64,000 bases of DNA, taken from assembly GCA_016716565.1 (NCBI GenBank), contig JADJWC010000001.1:1-64000 (forward strand), in the 5' to 3' direction. Made by a program: the position numbers and the translations under genes. The notes beneath the pieces are model-generated. The model searched no databases. It saw nothing but the letters and a program-made list of their open reading frames with translations, and was not told where the DNA came from. Of this stretch, positions 1 to 9,481 are shown in pieces; the first letter of the stretch is position 1; the number at the start of each line of letters is the position of its first letter. The stretch is from a bacterium (GTDB lineage Bacteria; Bacteroidota; Ignavibacteria; Ignavibacteriales; Ignavibacteriaceae).

Positions 1-1135
1 GTTCATTTTCGTTCATTGGTGGATTTTGATTTGCCCTGATTATAACCATAGAGAAGGTAGTGAATCCCATCAGAATGAAAATTGCGGACATAAAAATTGT
101 ATGCAGTGTTGGTTTACTATTCTTTACCGAATAATGAACAGCATAACCAAGAATTGCAAGTATTACAGCGAAAATTAAAATTTCAACCACAATATTTTCT
201 TTCCCGATTGCTGTCATCACAGAAGGTAAAAGCTTTACTACTCCGGGGTAGGTTGCGAACAGCGCAACACCGCCAATAATGATCGGGAGATAAAATGAAT
301 TCTTGTTGAAAACCTTTTTCCAGAATATTCCCATTACAACCACACTGATTCCGGCAACCATCAATTTAAATTTTGTATCAAAATCTTTGTATTCGTCTCC
401 GGTTGGAGGAGTGGCACTGGTTTCACCTGCCCACCAGATTACAGCAAGCAGCAAAATAATTCCGGCATGACCTAGTAAAATGTAGCCGGTTTTTTTCAGT
501 GCCTCTTCATCATCTAAATACTTTCTGAAGAAAATAATCATTACAACAGGAACAATCGTAAGAACGCTCATAAGATGAACACCAATTGATAAACCAACAA
601 GATATGCTATACCGAGAATGTATTTTTCACTGTCTTTATTGTCCGCTCGTTCATACCATCTTATAATCAAATATATTATGAGAGCAACTAATAATGTGCT
701 GAATGCATAGACTTCTGCTTCAACACCATTGAACCAGAAAGTATCGCTGAATGCGAGTGAAAGTGCACCAATTGCAGAAGCAGTGTATGTTGCTAATGCT
801 TCAGAGAAATTTTCAGGCTTCTTTCCATTAAAAATATTGATGAGCTTTACTGCAACCAGATAGAGGAATAAAACAGATAATGCGCTCGAGAAAACTGATA
901 TCAGGTTTACTTTAAAACCTACATTTTCAAAAAAAGGAATCTTTGAGAAAATATTTCCTAGTATAAGAAAGAATGGAGCTCCGGGTGGATGCGGAACCTG
1001 TAAATAGTAGCTGGCAGCTATGAATTCACCGCAGTCCCAGAACGAAACCGACGGTTGAACGGTCATCCAGTAAACTACCAGTGTAATTAAAAATACTCCG
1101 GCAGCATATATTCTATGTAAAAGTTTAAGGTTCAT
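1..1135 (-). CDS. DUF2723 integral membrane protein (TMEM260/glycosyltransferase-like), C-terminus outside window
   Basis: The frame is open on the minus strand from an ATG at 1135 to the window edge (378 codons, no stop). The N-terminus reads MNLKLLHRIYAAGVFLITLV, a membrane segment, followed by FWDCGEFIAASYYL and VPHPPGAPFF. That acidic loop and HPPG(A/T)P motif after the first membrane helix are the hallmark of the DUF2723 family of multi-pass glycosyltransferase-like proteins common in Bacteroidetes and Ignavibacteria. Several more hydrophobic segments follow, and NPPMNENE near the cut edge is also typical. Sugar transfer from a lipid carrier is the usual suggestion for the fold; the substrate is unknown. 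Only about the first third to half of the protein is present. Confidence 0.85.
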   Translation of the reverse strand, partial: MNLKLLHRIYAAGVFLITLVVYWMTVQPSVSFWDCGEFIAASYYLQVPHPPGAPFFLILGNIFSKIPFFENVGFKVNLISVFSSALSVLFLYLVAVKLINIFNGKKPENFSEALATYTASAIGALSLAFSDTFWFNGVEAEVYAFSTLLVALIIYLIIRWYERADNKDSEKYILGIAYLVGLSIGVHLMSVLTIVPVVMIIFFRKYLDDEEALKKTGYILLGHAGIILLLAVIWWAGETSATPPTGDEYKDFDTKFKLMVAGISVVVMGIFWKKVFNKNSFYLPIIIGGVALFATYPGVVKLLPSVMTAIGKENIVVEILIFAVILAILGYAVHYSVKNSKPTLHTIFMSAIFILMGFTTFSMVIIRANQNPPMNENE

Positions 1136-1211
1136 TATCTCCTCATTAGAAAAAGAAAGCCAAAATTAGCTACAATTGGATTTGTATACAATGAAAACTG
1201 TAGAATAAAAT

Positions 1212-1457
1212 TCATTTGTTGGAATCTTCGTCAGAACTTTTCTTGAAGAATTTATCATACTTCGAGGTGTCGACGGGTTTGTGGTATTTATCGTGAAGAT
1301 CCTTGAGGCGTTTCATAGAAACTGTATCAAATTCGTCATCGTCTTTATCTCTTTTGATGAAGAGTTTATATTCATCGTATTCCTGACGAGTAAAATTACG
1401 CTCATATTTCCTCAGTAATTCAAGGAGCTTTTTTTGTTCTCTGTAAATGGACATCAT
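1212..1457 (-). CDS. Small hypothetical protein, highly charged
   Basis: An 81-residue protein rich in Lys, Asp and Glu with no signal peptide or membrane segment. The first half is predicted helical (REQKKLLELLRKYER) and the tail is acidic and lysine-rich, so it could be a small cytosolic binding protein. I do not recognise a family. It lies between the DUF2723 gene and an HxlR regulator, all on the minus strand, about 75 nt upstream of the DUF2723 start. Its composition matches the neighbours, but the coding call rests only on an undisturbed frame and its position. Confidence 0.5.
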   Translation of the reverse strand: MMSIYREQKKLLELLRKYERNFTRQEYDEYKLFIKRDKDDDEFDTVSMKRLKDLHDKYHKPVDTSKYDKFFKKSSDEDSNK

Positions 1458-1583
1458 CTACCTTTGGTATATTCAAGAATAAATTACTTTGTAAAATAAC
1501 CAATGTGTAACAGTGAAAAAATTGATTTTATTATTAACTATAGACGAAGATGCAGATGGTTTGGTTCTCAACCTTTAGCTTTT

Positions 1584-1925
1584 TTAATTTTTGGGAAAAA
1601 CGCCCCGATATTCTTCACCCCATTCTCTTAGAAGGTCAATAACCGGGATTACAGATCTTCCCAGAAGTGTCAGGCTGTATTCGACTTTAGGAGGCACCTC
1701 AGGGTAGACTTTCCTTGATATTATTTCTGCTTCTTCTAATTCCCTCAGCTGCTGTGTTAGCATTTTATGAGTTATTTTCTGAAGAGATTTTCTGAGTTCG
1801 CCGTATCTTTTAGGGTCATCCTTCAATCTCCAGATGATAGGTATCTTCCATTTACCTCCTATAACATCAAGAGAAAGCTCAACAGGGTTGTTATATTTTT
1901 TTCTCTTAAAACTGAATTCAGACAT
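1584..1925 (-). CDS. HxlR-family winged-helix transcriptional regulator
   Basis: 113 residues, the normal size for HxlR proteins. The family signature is clear: LDVIGGKWKIPIIWRL near residues 19-34, KMLTQQLRELEEAEII near 54-69 (recognition helix), and EVPPKVEYSLTLLGRSV near 76-92 (wing). These small dimeric regulators usually act on an adjacent gene and often sense electrophiles or oxidants. Many members carry a Cys just before the Pro-Val at the start of the fold; here the sequence is NNPVELSLDV, so that cysteine is absent and Cys-based redox sensing is unlikely. No obvious target; the neighbour upstream is the AlkA-type glycosylase in the same direction. Confidence 0.92.
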   Translation of the reverse strand: MSEFSFKRKKYNNPVELSLDVIGGKWKIPIIWRLKDDPKRYGELRKSLQKITHKMLTQQLRELEEAEIISRKVYPEVPPKVEYSLTLLGRSVIPVIDLLREWGEEYRGVFPKN

Positions 1926-2021
1926 ATTATAACCATTACTTACTTTTTATATAATATACAACTTATTAATATATATGGTCATTAAAATACTATATGCTAT
2001 AAACTTTCACAAGACAAAATT

Positions 2022-2633
2022 TCAGATTCTTTTTCTTTTCTTCAGATAATAGTACCATAAAAAATATGCGGCTAATGATCGAAGCGGCCTTAATTTTGTC
2101 GTGAATCGAATTATCCCTTCTTCCGTTTTTATTCTAGTTAGCTCTTTGATTGTTGTGATTAGTGCAATATCACCAAGAGGAAATATATCTTTGCTCTCCA
2201 AACAAAACATTAAATAAATATCTGTTGTCCAATTACCTATTCCCTTTATACTTGTTAATTTTGTTCTTGCATCATTTACATCCATTCCAGATAGCTCATC
2301 AAACTTTAATTCTTTATCTATTACAGCTTGTGATAACGCACGTAAATATTTTGCTTTTTGTCGGCTGATCTGACAAGCTCTCATTTCTGCGTCGGTAAGA
2401 TTCAGAATTTCAGTTGGTGAAAACTCTGACAAATAACTATTCAATTTTTTGAAATGTGCTTCAGCGGAGGAAAGGCTGACTTGCTGCTCTAAAATTATTT
2501 TGCACAGTGATACAAAGCCCTCCTGTCTTTGCCAGTTGGGAGGAACTCCGTATTTGTCTTTAATCTTTGCAAACAGTTTGTGAGTTAAAATAAGTTTTTT
2601 AACATCGGCAGGGTTTACAATTTTCTTAGTCAT
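2022..2633 (-). CDS. DNA-3-methyladenine glycosylase II-like (HhH-GPD, AlkA type)
   Basis: 203 residues. ILEQQVS near residues 47-53 opens the HhH-GPD fold. The helix-hairpin-helix is LTSIKGIGNWTTDIYL (126-141), and FPLGDIAL holds the catalytic Asp at about 155. No Cys cluster follows, so it is not an iron-sulfur EndoIII/MutY enzyme. The family removes alkylated purines from DNA in base-excision repair. It lacks the N-terminal domain of E. coli AlkA and so is the short form common in Bacteroidetes and Gram-positives. It ends 10 nt upstream of... the PIG-L gene stop region on the same strand is only about 11 nt away (2645), so the two may share a transcript. Confidence 0.88.
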   Translation of the reverse strand: MTKKIVNPADVKKLILTHKLFAKIKDKYGVPPNWQRQEGFVSLCKIILEQQVSLSSAEAHFKKLNSYLSEFSPTEILNLTDAEMRACQISRQKAKYLRALSQAVIDKELKFDELSGMDVNDARTKLTSIKGIGNWTTDIYLMFCLESKDIFPLGDIALITTIKELTRIKTEEGIIRFTTKLRPLRSLAAYFLWYYYLKKRKRI

Positions 2634-2644
2634 ACCTTGAACTG

Positions 2645-3451
2645 CTAATCAAATATATCATCAACAACATTTGTATGTATAACAAACTTTCTGAAGTATG
2701 CAGTGTACGAAGCATTGCTTTTCTCTATTTCTATCCACTCATTCATTTCTTCTTCTGTCCACTGACTTTTATGACATCTTATAGATTCAAAATGTTTTTC
2801 TCTGTCTACTTCATCGTATTTAATTCTTACGTTCAGATATCTTTCATTAACTGAGTTTAAGTCGGCACTTGCGGATGATGTATCTGTTTCATCATTTGGA
2901 AAGCCTACAAAGTAAAGCGGATATCTTTCATACCATCCTTCACGTAATATTATTTCTGTTGTGATATCACTTATTCCGCGGTGGTCGGGATGACCTGTAT
3001 CTCCGTCGGGACCGAAAGTTATTATCACATCAGGATTTATTTCTTCAATAGTTATTTTTAATTTTTCTTTAAGTTTCACTGTTTGCATAAAGTATTCGCC
3101 AAGTCCATCTCTTGAACCCAACCCATCATGAAATCCCAAGAATATCGGCGGCTCAATCCCTAATGCATTGCAGGAGCAAATAGTTTCGAGTTTTCGTATT
3201 TGTACCAGAGAATCTCCTGCCGGAATTCCTGCGTGTTTACGGGTTCCATATCTTCCATCTGCTGCGAGGATAAGATATACTTTATTGTCAGCGCTATATT
3301 TTGCAAGAACGGGACCCATGGCGGTTTCATCATCCGGGTGTGCAAGCACAACCATAATTATTTTTTCTTTTGAAGCATCAGCTTCTTGTTGTCCAAATGT
3401 CATTAATGAGCAAAACAAAATCAGAATTAAGAATAACAACTTTAAATTCAA
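2645..3451 (-). CDS. PIG-L/LmbE-family deacetylase, secreted
   Basis: I place the start at a TTG (3451-3449). A GGAG sits 7 nt upstream, the start follows the upstream stop codon by 1 nt, and the product begins with a clean signal peptide (MNLKLLFLILILFCSLMTFG). A longer frame from 3508 would overlap the upstream gene by 56 nt and put charged residues before the hydrophobic core. The PIG-L zinc motif AHPDDE is at residues 37-42 of the TTG form, and a later GHPDHR supplies the third metal ligand. The family removes N-acetyl groups from GlcNAc-type sugars. The signal peptide implies action on an envelope or imported amino sugar, but the substrate is unknown. The near-zero spacing points to translational coupling with the deiminase upstream. 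Confidence 0.85.
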   Translation of the reverse strand: MNLKLLFLILILFCSLMTFGQQEADASKEKIIMVVLAHPDDETAMGPVLAKYSADNKVYLILAADGRYGTRKHAGIPAGDSLVQIRKLETICSCNALGIEPPIFLGFHDGLGSRDGLGEYFMQTVKLKEKLKITIEEINPDVIITFGPDGDTGHPDHRGISDITTEIILREGWYERYPLYFVGFPNDETDTSSASADLNSVNERYLNVRIKYDEVDREKHFESIRCHKSQWTEEEMNEWIEIEKSNASYTAYFRKFVIHTNVVDDIFD

Positions 3452-3452
3452 T

Positions 3453-4751
3453 CTAATTCTCCTTTTTTCTTTTCGGCTGTTGCTGTGTTCCGCAGTGAAT
3501 ACCACCACCTGACCAGTTCAGAGCCATTGCATCAATAAAAATTAGTTTTCTGCCGGGAAAAACCTCAGCGAATATTTTTTTTATTTGTTCTTCTTTTTGT
3601 GGAGAAGAGCCTTGTTTAATATATGTCGGAAGTAACACTGCGCCGTTGGTTACGTAAAAATTAAGATAGCTTGACGCAGCTACACGATAAGCAGTATCGC
3701 CAACCATCCAGCCATCGCTTTTCTTAAAAGCAGAGATTGGAATATTATAAGAATCATCCCATTCATCTGCCTCTAAAATTATTATTGGTTGTGCTATAAT
3801 ATCAGGCAAGGGAACTTTAACAATTTTAAATGAATAACCATTTTCATTTTTTGCATTCTTCAAGATTTCATAATTGATACTCATTCTATCATAATTAATT
3901 CTGTTTAATGCATTCTTATCTTTTTCTGATTCATCAACCCAGGCCAGGAGAATTGTATTTTCATCAGCGAATCTTACGTATTCATCAGTATGTCCGCCAG
4001 TTCCAAGTCCAACATATTTATCAGTAATTGTCCGCCATATGTGCGGGTCTTCTGCAAGTCCGTGTTGAAGCCAGATAATATTTGTTACACCAAGAACTCT
4101 TTTAAATTCTTTTTCAATGCTGTCTTTTGATGCGCCTTCATTTCTGGAAATAGTCAGAGGTTCATTAAGAATCAAAGTTCCTTTTCCGTTTACTTCGATT
4201 GTGCCGCCTTCAATAAATACCCATGATTTAATTACCGGAATACTGTCTTTAGCTGCCATAATACTATCAACTTTTTCTCTTTTGCTTCCTGCAAACCAAA
4301 TATTCATCAGACTATCTGCTTTTGATTCATCGTTATCATGTATCTCCATCGTCCAGGAGCGAATACCATATGTATTCCAGTTAAAGTCTACAGCTTGTAT
4401 TTCGCCATTTTTATTTACAGTAAACGTAGCCCCGTGATCTCTAATCCAGAATTCATTATCCGGAATTACATAGAATTTTATTTTTGCTGTATCAATTTCT
4501 CTTTGAGTCAAATAGTTTTTACATACCTGTAAAATACTGTCTGATTCAGTTACAACCTTTACCTGAACATAAGGCAGCAATGATTCTATCATATCGGCGC
4601 CAACCTGATAATATGATTCGTAACCTTGCCAGCCAAGCCAGACGGCTTCCTGTTCTTCAAATTCAGCCGGCATATAAAAATCGGAAGTTGATCTCTGATG
4701 ATTACAAGAATATAACAACAGTGATGAAAGAATTAACAAATAGAATTTCAT
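3453..4751 (-). CDS. Agmatine deiminase / peptidyl-arginine deiminase family lipoprotein
   Basis: 432 residues with an N-terminal lipoprotein signal (LLLYSC, Cys16), so it is exported and lipid-anchored rather than cytosolic like most agmatine deiminases. The guanidino-hydrolase fold motifs are present in order: WLGWQGY (38-44), WIRDHG (102-107), EGGTIEVNG (181-189), GGHTDEYVRF (252-261, with catalytic His254 and Asp256) and GGGIHCGTQQQP with nucleophile Cys420. The family converts agmatine, or arginine residues, to the carbamoyl or citrulline product plus ammonia. Bacteroidetes include both free-agmatine enzymes and Porphyromonas-type peptidyl-arginine deiminases, and sequence alone does not separate them here. 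It is directly followed by the PIG-L deacetylase. Confidence 0.9.
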   Translation of the reverse strand: MKFYLLILSSLLLYSCNHQRSTSDFYMPAEFEEQEAVWLGWQGYESYYQVGADMIESLLPYVQVKVVTESDSILQVCKNYLTQREIDTAKIKFYVIPDNEFWIRDHGATFTVNKNGEIQAVDFNWNTYGIRSWTMEIHDNDESKADSLMNIWFAGSKREKVDSIMAAKDSIPVIKSWVFIEGGTIEVNGKGTLILNEPLTISRNEGASKDSIEKEFKRVLGVTNIIWLQHGLAEDPHIWRTITDKYVGLGTGGHTDEYVRFADENTILLAWVDESEKDKNALNRINYDRMSINYEILKNAKNENGYSFKIVKVPLPDIIAQPIIILEADEWDDSYNIPISAFKKSDGWMVGDTAYRVAASSYLNFYVTNGAVLLPTYIKQGSSPQKEEQIKKIFAEVFPGRKLIFIDAMALNWSGGGIHCGTQQQPKRKKEN

Positions 4752-4816
4752 TTTATCTCTGAAAAGTTTATGAGATACTTTTATATTTCAAATTTTAATG
4801 GCGATGATAGTATTTA

Positions 4817-5167
4817 TTACTTTACTTCCATCAAATAGGAGGTTAATCGATTGATCAGGTTATCTTTCATTTCAAAAACATCACAGAATACTAAGTTGAT
4901 GAAATCAGCATCTTTTTTCTTTGCGCGAACTGTTCCTTCGGTGATGACAACATTATTTTCTTCAATAGCTCTCGTAACAACAATGACTGGCTTTCCTTCA
5001 AAAGCGGGATTTTCAATTTCCTTATCAAAGGCTTCTTTACCTTTCAGATGAAATACTCCTGGGAGAATCCATTCAATATCATCTGTCAAACAGGATAATA
5101 TCATCCTGTGATCAGATTTGTTAAAACCCTCAATATATTTTTCTACAACTTTTTTGTTCTTGCTCAT
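4817..5167 (-). CDS. SnoaL-like / NTF2-fold protein
   Basis: 116 residues with the NTF2-like pattern: an N-terminal helix KKVVEKYIEGFNKSDHRMILSCLTDDIEWILPG, then alternating strands ending in VFEMKDNLINRLTSYLME. This is the polyketide-cyclase-like SnoaL group, small cone-shaped pockets that act as enzymes or ligand binders. No catalytic residue assignment is safe. It lies 32 nt downstream of the RND pump gene and could be the last gene of the efflux operon. A second SnoaL-like gene occurs at 51.1 kb. Confidence 0.8.
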   Translation of the reverse strand: MSKNKKVVEKYIEGFNKSDHRMILSCLTDDIEWILPGVFHLKGKEAFDKEIENPAFEGKPVIVVTRAIEENNVVITEGTVRAKKKDADFINLVFCDVFEMKDNLINRLTSYLMEVK

Positions 5168-5199
5168 TACTATTTATTATTTCATAAAGATGATTTTAG

Positions 5200-8100
5200 C
5201 TATCTGACAGTTATCGGATCATACTTCTTTTCAATTTCATTATTATCAATTGATTTTACCTCTTTAACTTTTTCTTTTGATTTAGTAAAACGAGCAAGCA
5301 AAGTGTAAACAACGGGCACAATTACCAGAGTCAGGAATGTTGAAAAAAGCATGCCACCAACAACAACCAATCCAAGCGGCCGTCTTGATTCACCACCGGC
5401 ACCGAGGCCAATAGCAATCGGAAGAATACCAAAAATTGTTGCGAAGGAAGTCATCAATATTGGTCTTAATCGAATTGTAGCTGCCTGCACAACAGCTTCA
5501 GTAAAACTTAATCCGTTCTCATGCTGTTGGTTCGCAAATTCAATAATTAGAATTGCGTTCTTTGTTACAAGACCGATTAGCATTATCAATCCGATTTGAG
5601 AATAAATGTTTAAACTCTCGCCAAAAATGAATAAGGTTAGTAGCGCACCAAACACAGCAAGTGGGACCGAAAGTAATATTGTCAACGGATGAATGAAACT
5701 TTCAAACTGTGCTGAGAGCACGAGGTAAATAAATATCAAAGCAAGCAGGAACATAAAATACAGAGCTGAACTTGATGATTTATATTCAAGTGATTCGCCT
5801 GCATAATCACGCTTTATATCAGATGGCAATTTTTCTTGTGCAATTCTATCAAGATCATCAAGTGCCTGACCAAGTGCAACACCTGGTACAAGGCTTGCGG
5901 AGATTATTGCTGATCTCACACGGTTATAATGATTCAATTCTTTCGGGGCAACTGTTTTTTCGACCGATACAACATTTGCTAGCTGCACCAAACCACCTTT
6001 ACTTCTGATGTACAGATTACGTATTGCATCCGGAGTGGAACGATCTTCGGGTCTCACCTGCAGTATCACATCATACTGTTTTGTTCCTCGCTTGAAATCA
6101 GAAACAACTTTTCCACCTAAAAATGTTTCCAGAGTTGAACCAATGTCAGCAACGGAAACACCAAGTCCCGAAGCTCTTTCCCGATCAATATGGATATCAA
6201 GTTGTGGTTTATTCAACTTTAAATCTGTATCCAGGTTGATAAGATATCCGAGTTGAGATGCTTCACCCATCATTATGTTAACAGCATTGTTCAATTCTTC
6301 GTAACTATCTCCCTGGAGAACGTATTGAACCGGAGTAAGTGTAAAATCAGCTGCAATACTTGGCGGATTAATTACAAAAGCGAGAACACCGGGTATCGCA
6401 AGTAATTGAGGAAATAGTTCCTGAATAATTTGCTGTTGAGATTTTTCTCTCTCGCCGCGTGACTTGAGGTTTAAAAATATAAAACTGTTGGTTACACTTC
6501 CCGGTCCTTCAAAACCCAAACCCGTTGCTGTGAATAATCCCTCGTGTTCAGGAAGAGCAAGTAATATTTTTTCAATTTCCTTTACATAGGTATCCGTATA
6601 TTCGATTGTGGCCCCCTCAGGCGCAATTACAATTCCAAATCCAAAACCACGATCTTCAACAGGGACCAATTCACTCGGAAGCATTTTGAATAAAAAGTAA
6701 GCGAGAATTAAAACGACAACAGCTGAAGCCACTGACAAAACACGGTGACGTAATGCACCTCTAACTAATTTTTCATAAACCTTATTTAGATTTTCAAAGA
6801 AAGTATCGAATGAGCGTGATGCCCAGCCTTTTCCAGTTCCATGTAATGGCCGGAGAATTTGCGATGATATCATCGGTGTGAGACTGAGAGCAACAAAACC
6901 TGATATTAAAACTGCTACAGCAACTGCAACTCCAAATTCATTGAATAGTCTTCCGACATTTCCCGATAAAAAAGCAAGCGGAACAAACACGGCAACAAGC
7001 GAAATTGTTGTTGCGATAATTGCAAAACCAATTTCCTTACTTCCGTCAATTGCGGCTTGCCATCTGGTTTTTCCCATTTCCATGTGACGATAAATATTTT
7101 CGAGTACGATTATCGCATCGTCAATAACTAATCCTATGGCAAGCACAAATCCCAGCAATGTCAGAATATTAATTGTAAAGCCAAAGAAGTAAACAGCAGC
7201 CAATGCGCCGATAATCGAAATGGGAATTGCAAGTGAGGGAATAATTGTAGCGCGGAAACTTTTAAGGAACGCGAGAACAACAAGCATTACCAGCAACAGC
7301 GCAATTATTAATGTTTCCTGTACTTCGTTGATCGATTCGATAATAAATTCAGAACTATCGTATGCAACTTCAAGTTTTACACCTGCCGGCAAAAGTTCTC
7401 TCAATTCAGGTAAAGATTCTCTAACTACTTTAGCAACATCAACAGTGCTCGCCCTCGACTGTTTAATTATACCAAGTCCCACAGAAGGTTTTCCGTTCCA
7501 TCGGGCAATAGTTCTTTCATCCTCTGCACCAATTGATACGTTTGCAACATCGCGGAGACGTACAATATTATTTCCCTGCTGAGAAACAATAATGGCTCCA
7601 AATTCTTCAGGAGTCGCAAGCTCGCCTCTGGTTCTTACAGTAAACTCACGAGTTTCTCCTTCAACTCTGCCTCCCGGAATTTCGGCATTCTCAGTTCTTA
7701 TTGCAAACTCAATATCCGATGTGGTTAATTTATGTGCAGCCATTCTTAATGGATCAATCCATACTCTCATTGCATACCGACGCTCACCTCCAAGAAACAC
7801 ACCGCCAACTCCTGACAGACGCTGAATCTTTTCCTTCAATACCTGGTCAGCAAAATAAGAGAGTTCAAGTGTTGAGTGTGTTTCGCTGAATAGCGCAAGC
7901 CAAACTATCGGCTGAGCATTCGCATCAACTTTTGAAATTACCGGATCTTCAATTTCTGCAGGAAGAGTTCCTCTGATTCTTGATACTCTGTCCCTAACAT
8001 CATTTGAGGCTTCATTTACATCACGATCAAGTTCGAATTCAATTGTGATGACTGACCCGCCTTCTTTGCTCGAAGACTTTACTGTCTTAACTCCTTCAAG

Positions 8101-8319
8101 AGTTGCGAATTGTTCTTCCAATACATCGGTTATTTCAGTTTCAACAACACTTGCGCTCGCACCACGATATAAAGTAACTACTGAAACTACCGGAGGATCA
8201 ATATCGGGATATTCACGAACAGGTAATTGTGTAAATGAAATAATCCCAAAAAGAACTATCACCAGACTCATCACTGTTGCCAGTACCGGTCGTTCGATAG
8301 AAATTTTACTTAGTTTCAT
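5200..8319 (-). CDS. RND efflux pump, inner-membrane transporter (HAE-1/AcrB type)
   Basis: 1039 residues, full length for an AcrB-type pump. The N-terminus (RPVLATVMSLVIVLFGIISF) is TM1, followed by REYPDIDPP and the first periplasmic loop. TM4 contains the proton-relay pair Asp400-Asp401 (GLVIDDAIIVLENIYRH). The second half repeats the plan, with LVLSAQFESFIHPLTILLSV and GLVTKNAILIIEFANQ. It exports drugs or other amphiphiles using proton motive force together with the adaptor and outer-membrane channel encoded just upstream. Spacing to the adaptor gene is 45 nt. Substrate cannot be read from sequence. Confidence 0.97.
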   Translation of the reverse strand: MKLSKISIERPVLATVMSLVIVLFGIISFTQLPVREYPDIDPPVVSVVTLYRGASASVVETEITDVLEEQFATLEGVKTVKSSSKEGGSVITIEFELDRDVNEASNDVRDRVSRIRGTLPAEIEDPVISKVDANAQPIVWLALFSETHSTLELSYFADQVLKEKIQRLSGVGGVFLGGERRYAMRVWIDPLRMAAHKLTTSDIEFAIRTENAEIPGGRVEGETREFTVRTRGELATPEEFGAIIVSQQGNNIVRLRDVANVSIGAEDERTIARWNGKPSVGLGIIKQSRASTVDVAKVVRESLPELRELLPAGVKLEVAYDSSEFIIESINEVQETLIIALLLVMLVVLAFLKSFRATIIPSLAIPISIIGALAAVYFFGFTINILTLLGFVLAIGLVIDDAIIVLENIYRHMEMGKTRWQAAIDGSKEIGFAIIATTISLVAVFVPLAFLSGNVGRLFNEFGVAVAVAVLISGFVALSLTPMISSQILRPLHGTGKGWASRSFDTFFENLNKVYEKLVRGALRHRVLSVASAVVVLILAYFLFKMLPSELVPVEDRGFGFGIVIAPEGATIEYTDTYVKEIEKILLALPEHEGLFTATGLGFEGPGSVTNSFIFLNLKSRGEREKSQQQIIQELFPQLLAIPGVLAFVINPPSIAADFTLTPVQYVLQGDSYEELNNAVNIMMGEASQLGYLINLDTDLKLNKPQLDIHIDRERASGLGVSVADIGSTLETFLGGKVVSDFKRGTKQYDVILQVRPEDRSTPDAIRNLYIRSKGGLVQLANVVSVEKTVAPKELNHYNRVRSAIISASLVPGVALGQALDDLDRIAQEKLPSDIKRDYAGESLEYKSSSSALYFMFLLALIFIYLVLSAQFESFIHPLTILLSVPLAVFGALLTLFIFGESLNIYSQIGLIMLIGLVTKNAILIIEFANQQHENGLSFTEAVVQAATIRLRPILMTSFATIFGILPIAIGLGAGGESRRPLGLVVVGGMLFSTFLTLVIVPVVYTLLARFTKSKEKVKEVKSIDNNEIEKKYDPITVR

Positions 8320-8364
8320 AAAAACTCCTTATGCAAAAAACTGTTTTGTCTTTAATACCATCAT

Positions 8365-9468
8365 TCATTGTTGTTGTTGCTGCTGAGAATTAACCGGGAT
8401 AACTTTAGCGCCGGGAAAAAGTTTTTGATGGCCGGCTGTTACGATATTCATTCCCTCTTGAAGACCGCCGACAACTTCCACAACTTTGGATAATTGTGTT
8501 CCCAATGTCACCGGTGCCGGCGCAACAGTGCTGTCAGCATTCACGATATAAACCAATGATTGATTTCCATTTGCAAAAACTGCTTCGGTTGGAATAGTTA
8601 ATGCTTCAGGTCTTTCAGTTAAAACAACGGAAACATTTGCGGACATTCCCGGACGGAATTTCTGTCCCGGGTTTTGAACTCTTGCAACAATCCTTGCGGT
8701 CCTTGTATCTGAATCAATGATCGGTTCGATAGCAATAATTTTTCCTTTCACTTCGTGTCCCGGATAAACTGGCGAGTAAACAACAACTTCAGAACCTCGT
8801 TTTAATTCAGCAAGAAATCTTTCAGGCGCAGAAAATGTGATGCGAATTTCATTAAGGTTAGCAAGCTCTGTAATTGCATCGCCTGTTCTTACAAAGCTTC
8901 CAACACTAACTCGTCTCGATCCAATCATTCCATTGAACGGGGCTACGATCCTTGTTTTATCAAGCCGTGCTTGTGCCAGCTTCAGATTTGCTTCTGATAC
9001 TTTTAATGATGCAAGAGCGTCATCAAGATCCTGAGGTGTTCCTGCCTTTTGCTCAACAACTTTTTTCACCCTGCTATAAGTTGCTAAACTTTGTGCATAA
9101 AGTGCTTCTGCACTTAAGACTTCCGCTGAAAGTTGTGAATCATCAAGCTGAGCAATTAATTCTCCTTTTGAAATCTGACTGCCTTCTGTAAATGGAATAT
9201 CAACCACTGTTGCGCTTATTTCAGATACTACTGTTATCTCTTCGATAGCTTCAATTGTGCCGACTGCTTCAAACCTTTCGCTGACACCTTGCTTTACAAC
9301 CTGCGCAACTTCAACTGGCATTGGCGGCATTGAGAACTGTCCGCCAGCAGAACTCTGATCTCCACAGCTTATTATAAGAATAGTTAGAAAAATTGTTATT
9401 GAACTTATCAACCAGTATCGATTTAATAATCGTAATAGATTAAGATTTTTATTTTTAATGTTCTTCAT
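8365..9468 (-). CDS. RND efflux periplasmic adaptor (membrane-fusion protein), lipoprotein
   Basis: 367 residues with a lipoprotein signal (ILIISC, Cys35). Standard adaptor architecture: a barrel-sandwich half (VVSEISATVVDIPFTEGSQI, residues about 73-92), a helical hairpin (AEALYAQSLATYSRVKK through LKLAQARLDKTRI), the second lipoyl half (APFNGMIGSR), then beta-barrel and membrane-proximal domains. It bridges pump and channel in the periplasm. The C-terminus ends in a glutamine run (NSQQQQQQ) encoded by a short CAG/CAA microsatellite directly before the stop, which is probably length-variable. It lies 13 nt downstream of the channel gene. Confidence 0.95.
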   Translation of the reverse strand: MKNIKNKNLNLLRLLNRYWLISSITIFLTILIISCGDQSSAGGQFSMPPMPVEVAQVVKQGVSERFEAVGTIEAIEEITVVSEISATVVDIPFTEGSQISKGELIAQLDDSQLSAEVLSAEALYAQSLATYSRVKKVVEQKAGTPQDLDDALASLKVSEANLKLAQARLDKTRIVAPFNGMIGSRRVSVGSFVRTGDAITELANLNEIRITFSAPERFLAELKRGSEVVVYSPVYPGHEVKGKIIAIEPIIDSDTRTARIVARVQNPGQKFRPGMSANVSVVLTERPEALTIPTEAVFANGNQSLVYIVNADSTVAPAPVTLGTQLSKVVEVVGGLQEGMNIVTAGHQKLFPGAKVIPVNSQQQQQQ

Positions 9469-9481
9469 ACAAAAACTCCTT

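Noticed and set aside
3452..3508. Upstream ATG-region start for the PIG-L gene
   Set aside because: It overlaps the deiminase gene and puts charged residues before the signal peptide; the TTG with GGAG is better.
8045..8386. Long plus-strand frames opposite the RND, TolC, deiminase and other genes
   Set aside because: They mirror strong minus-strand genes with clear family motifs; no independent support.
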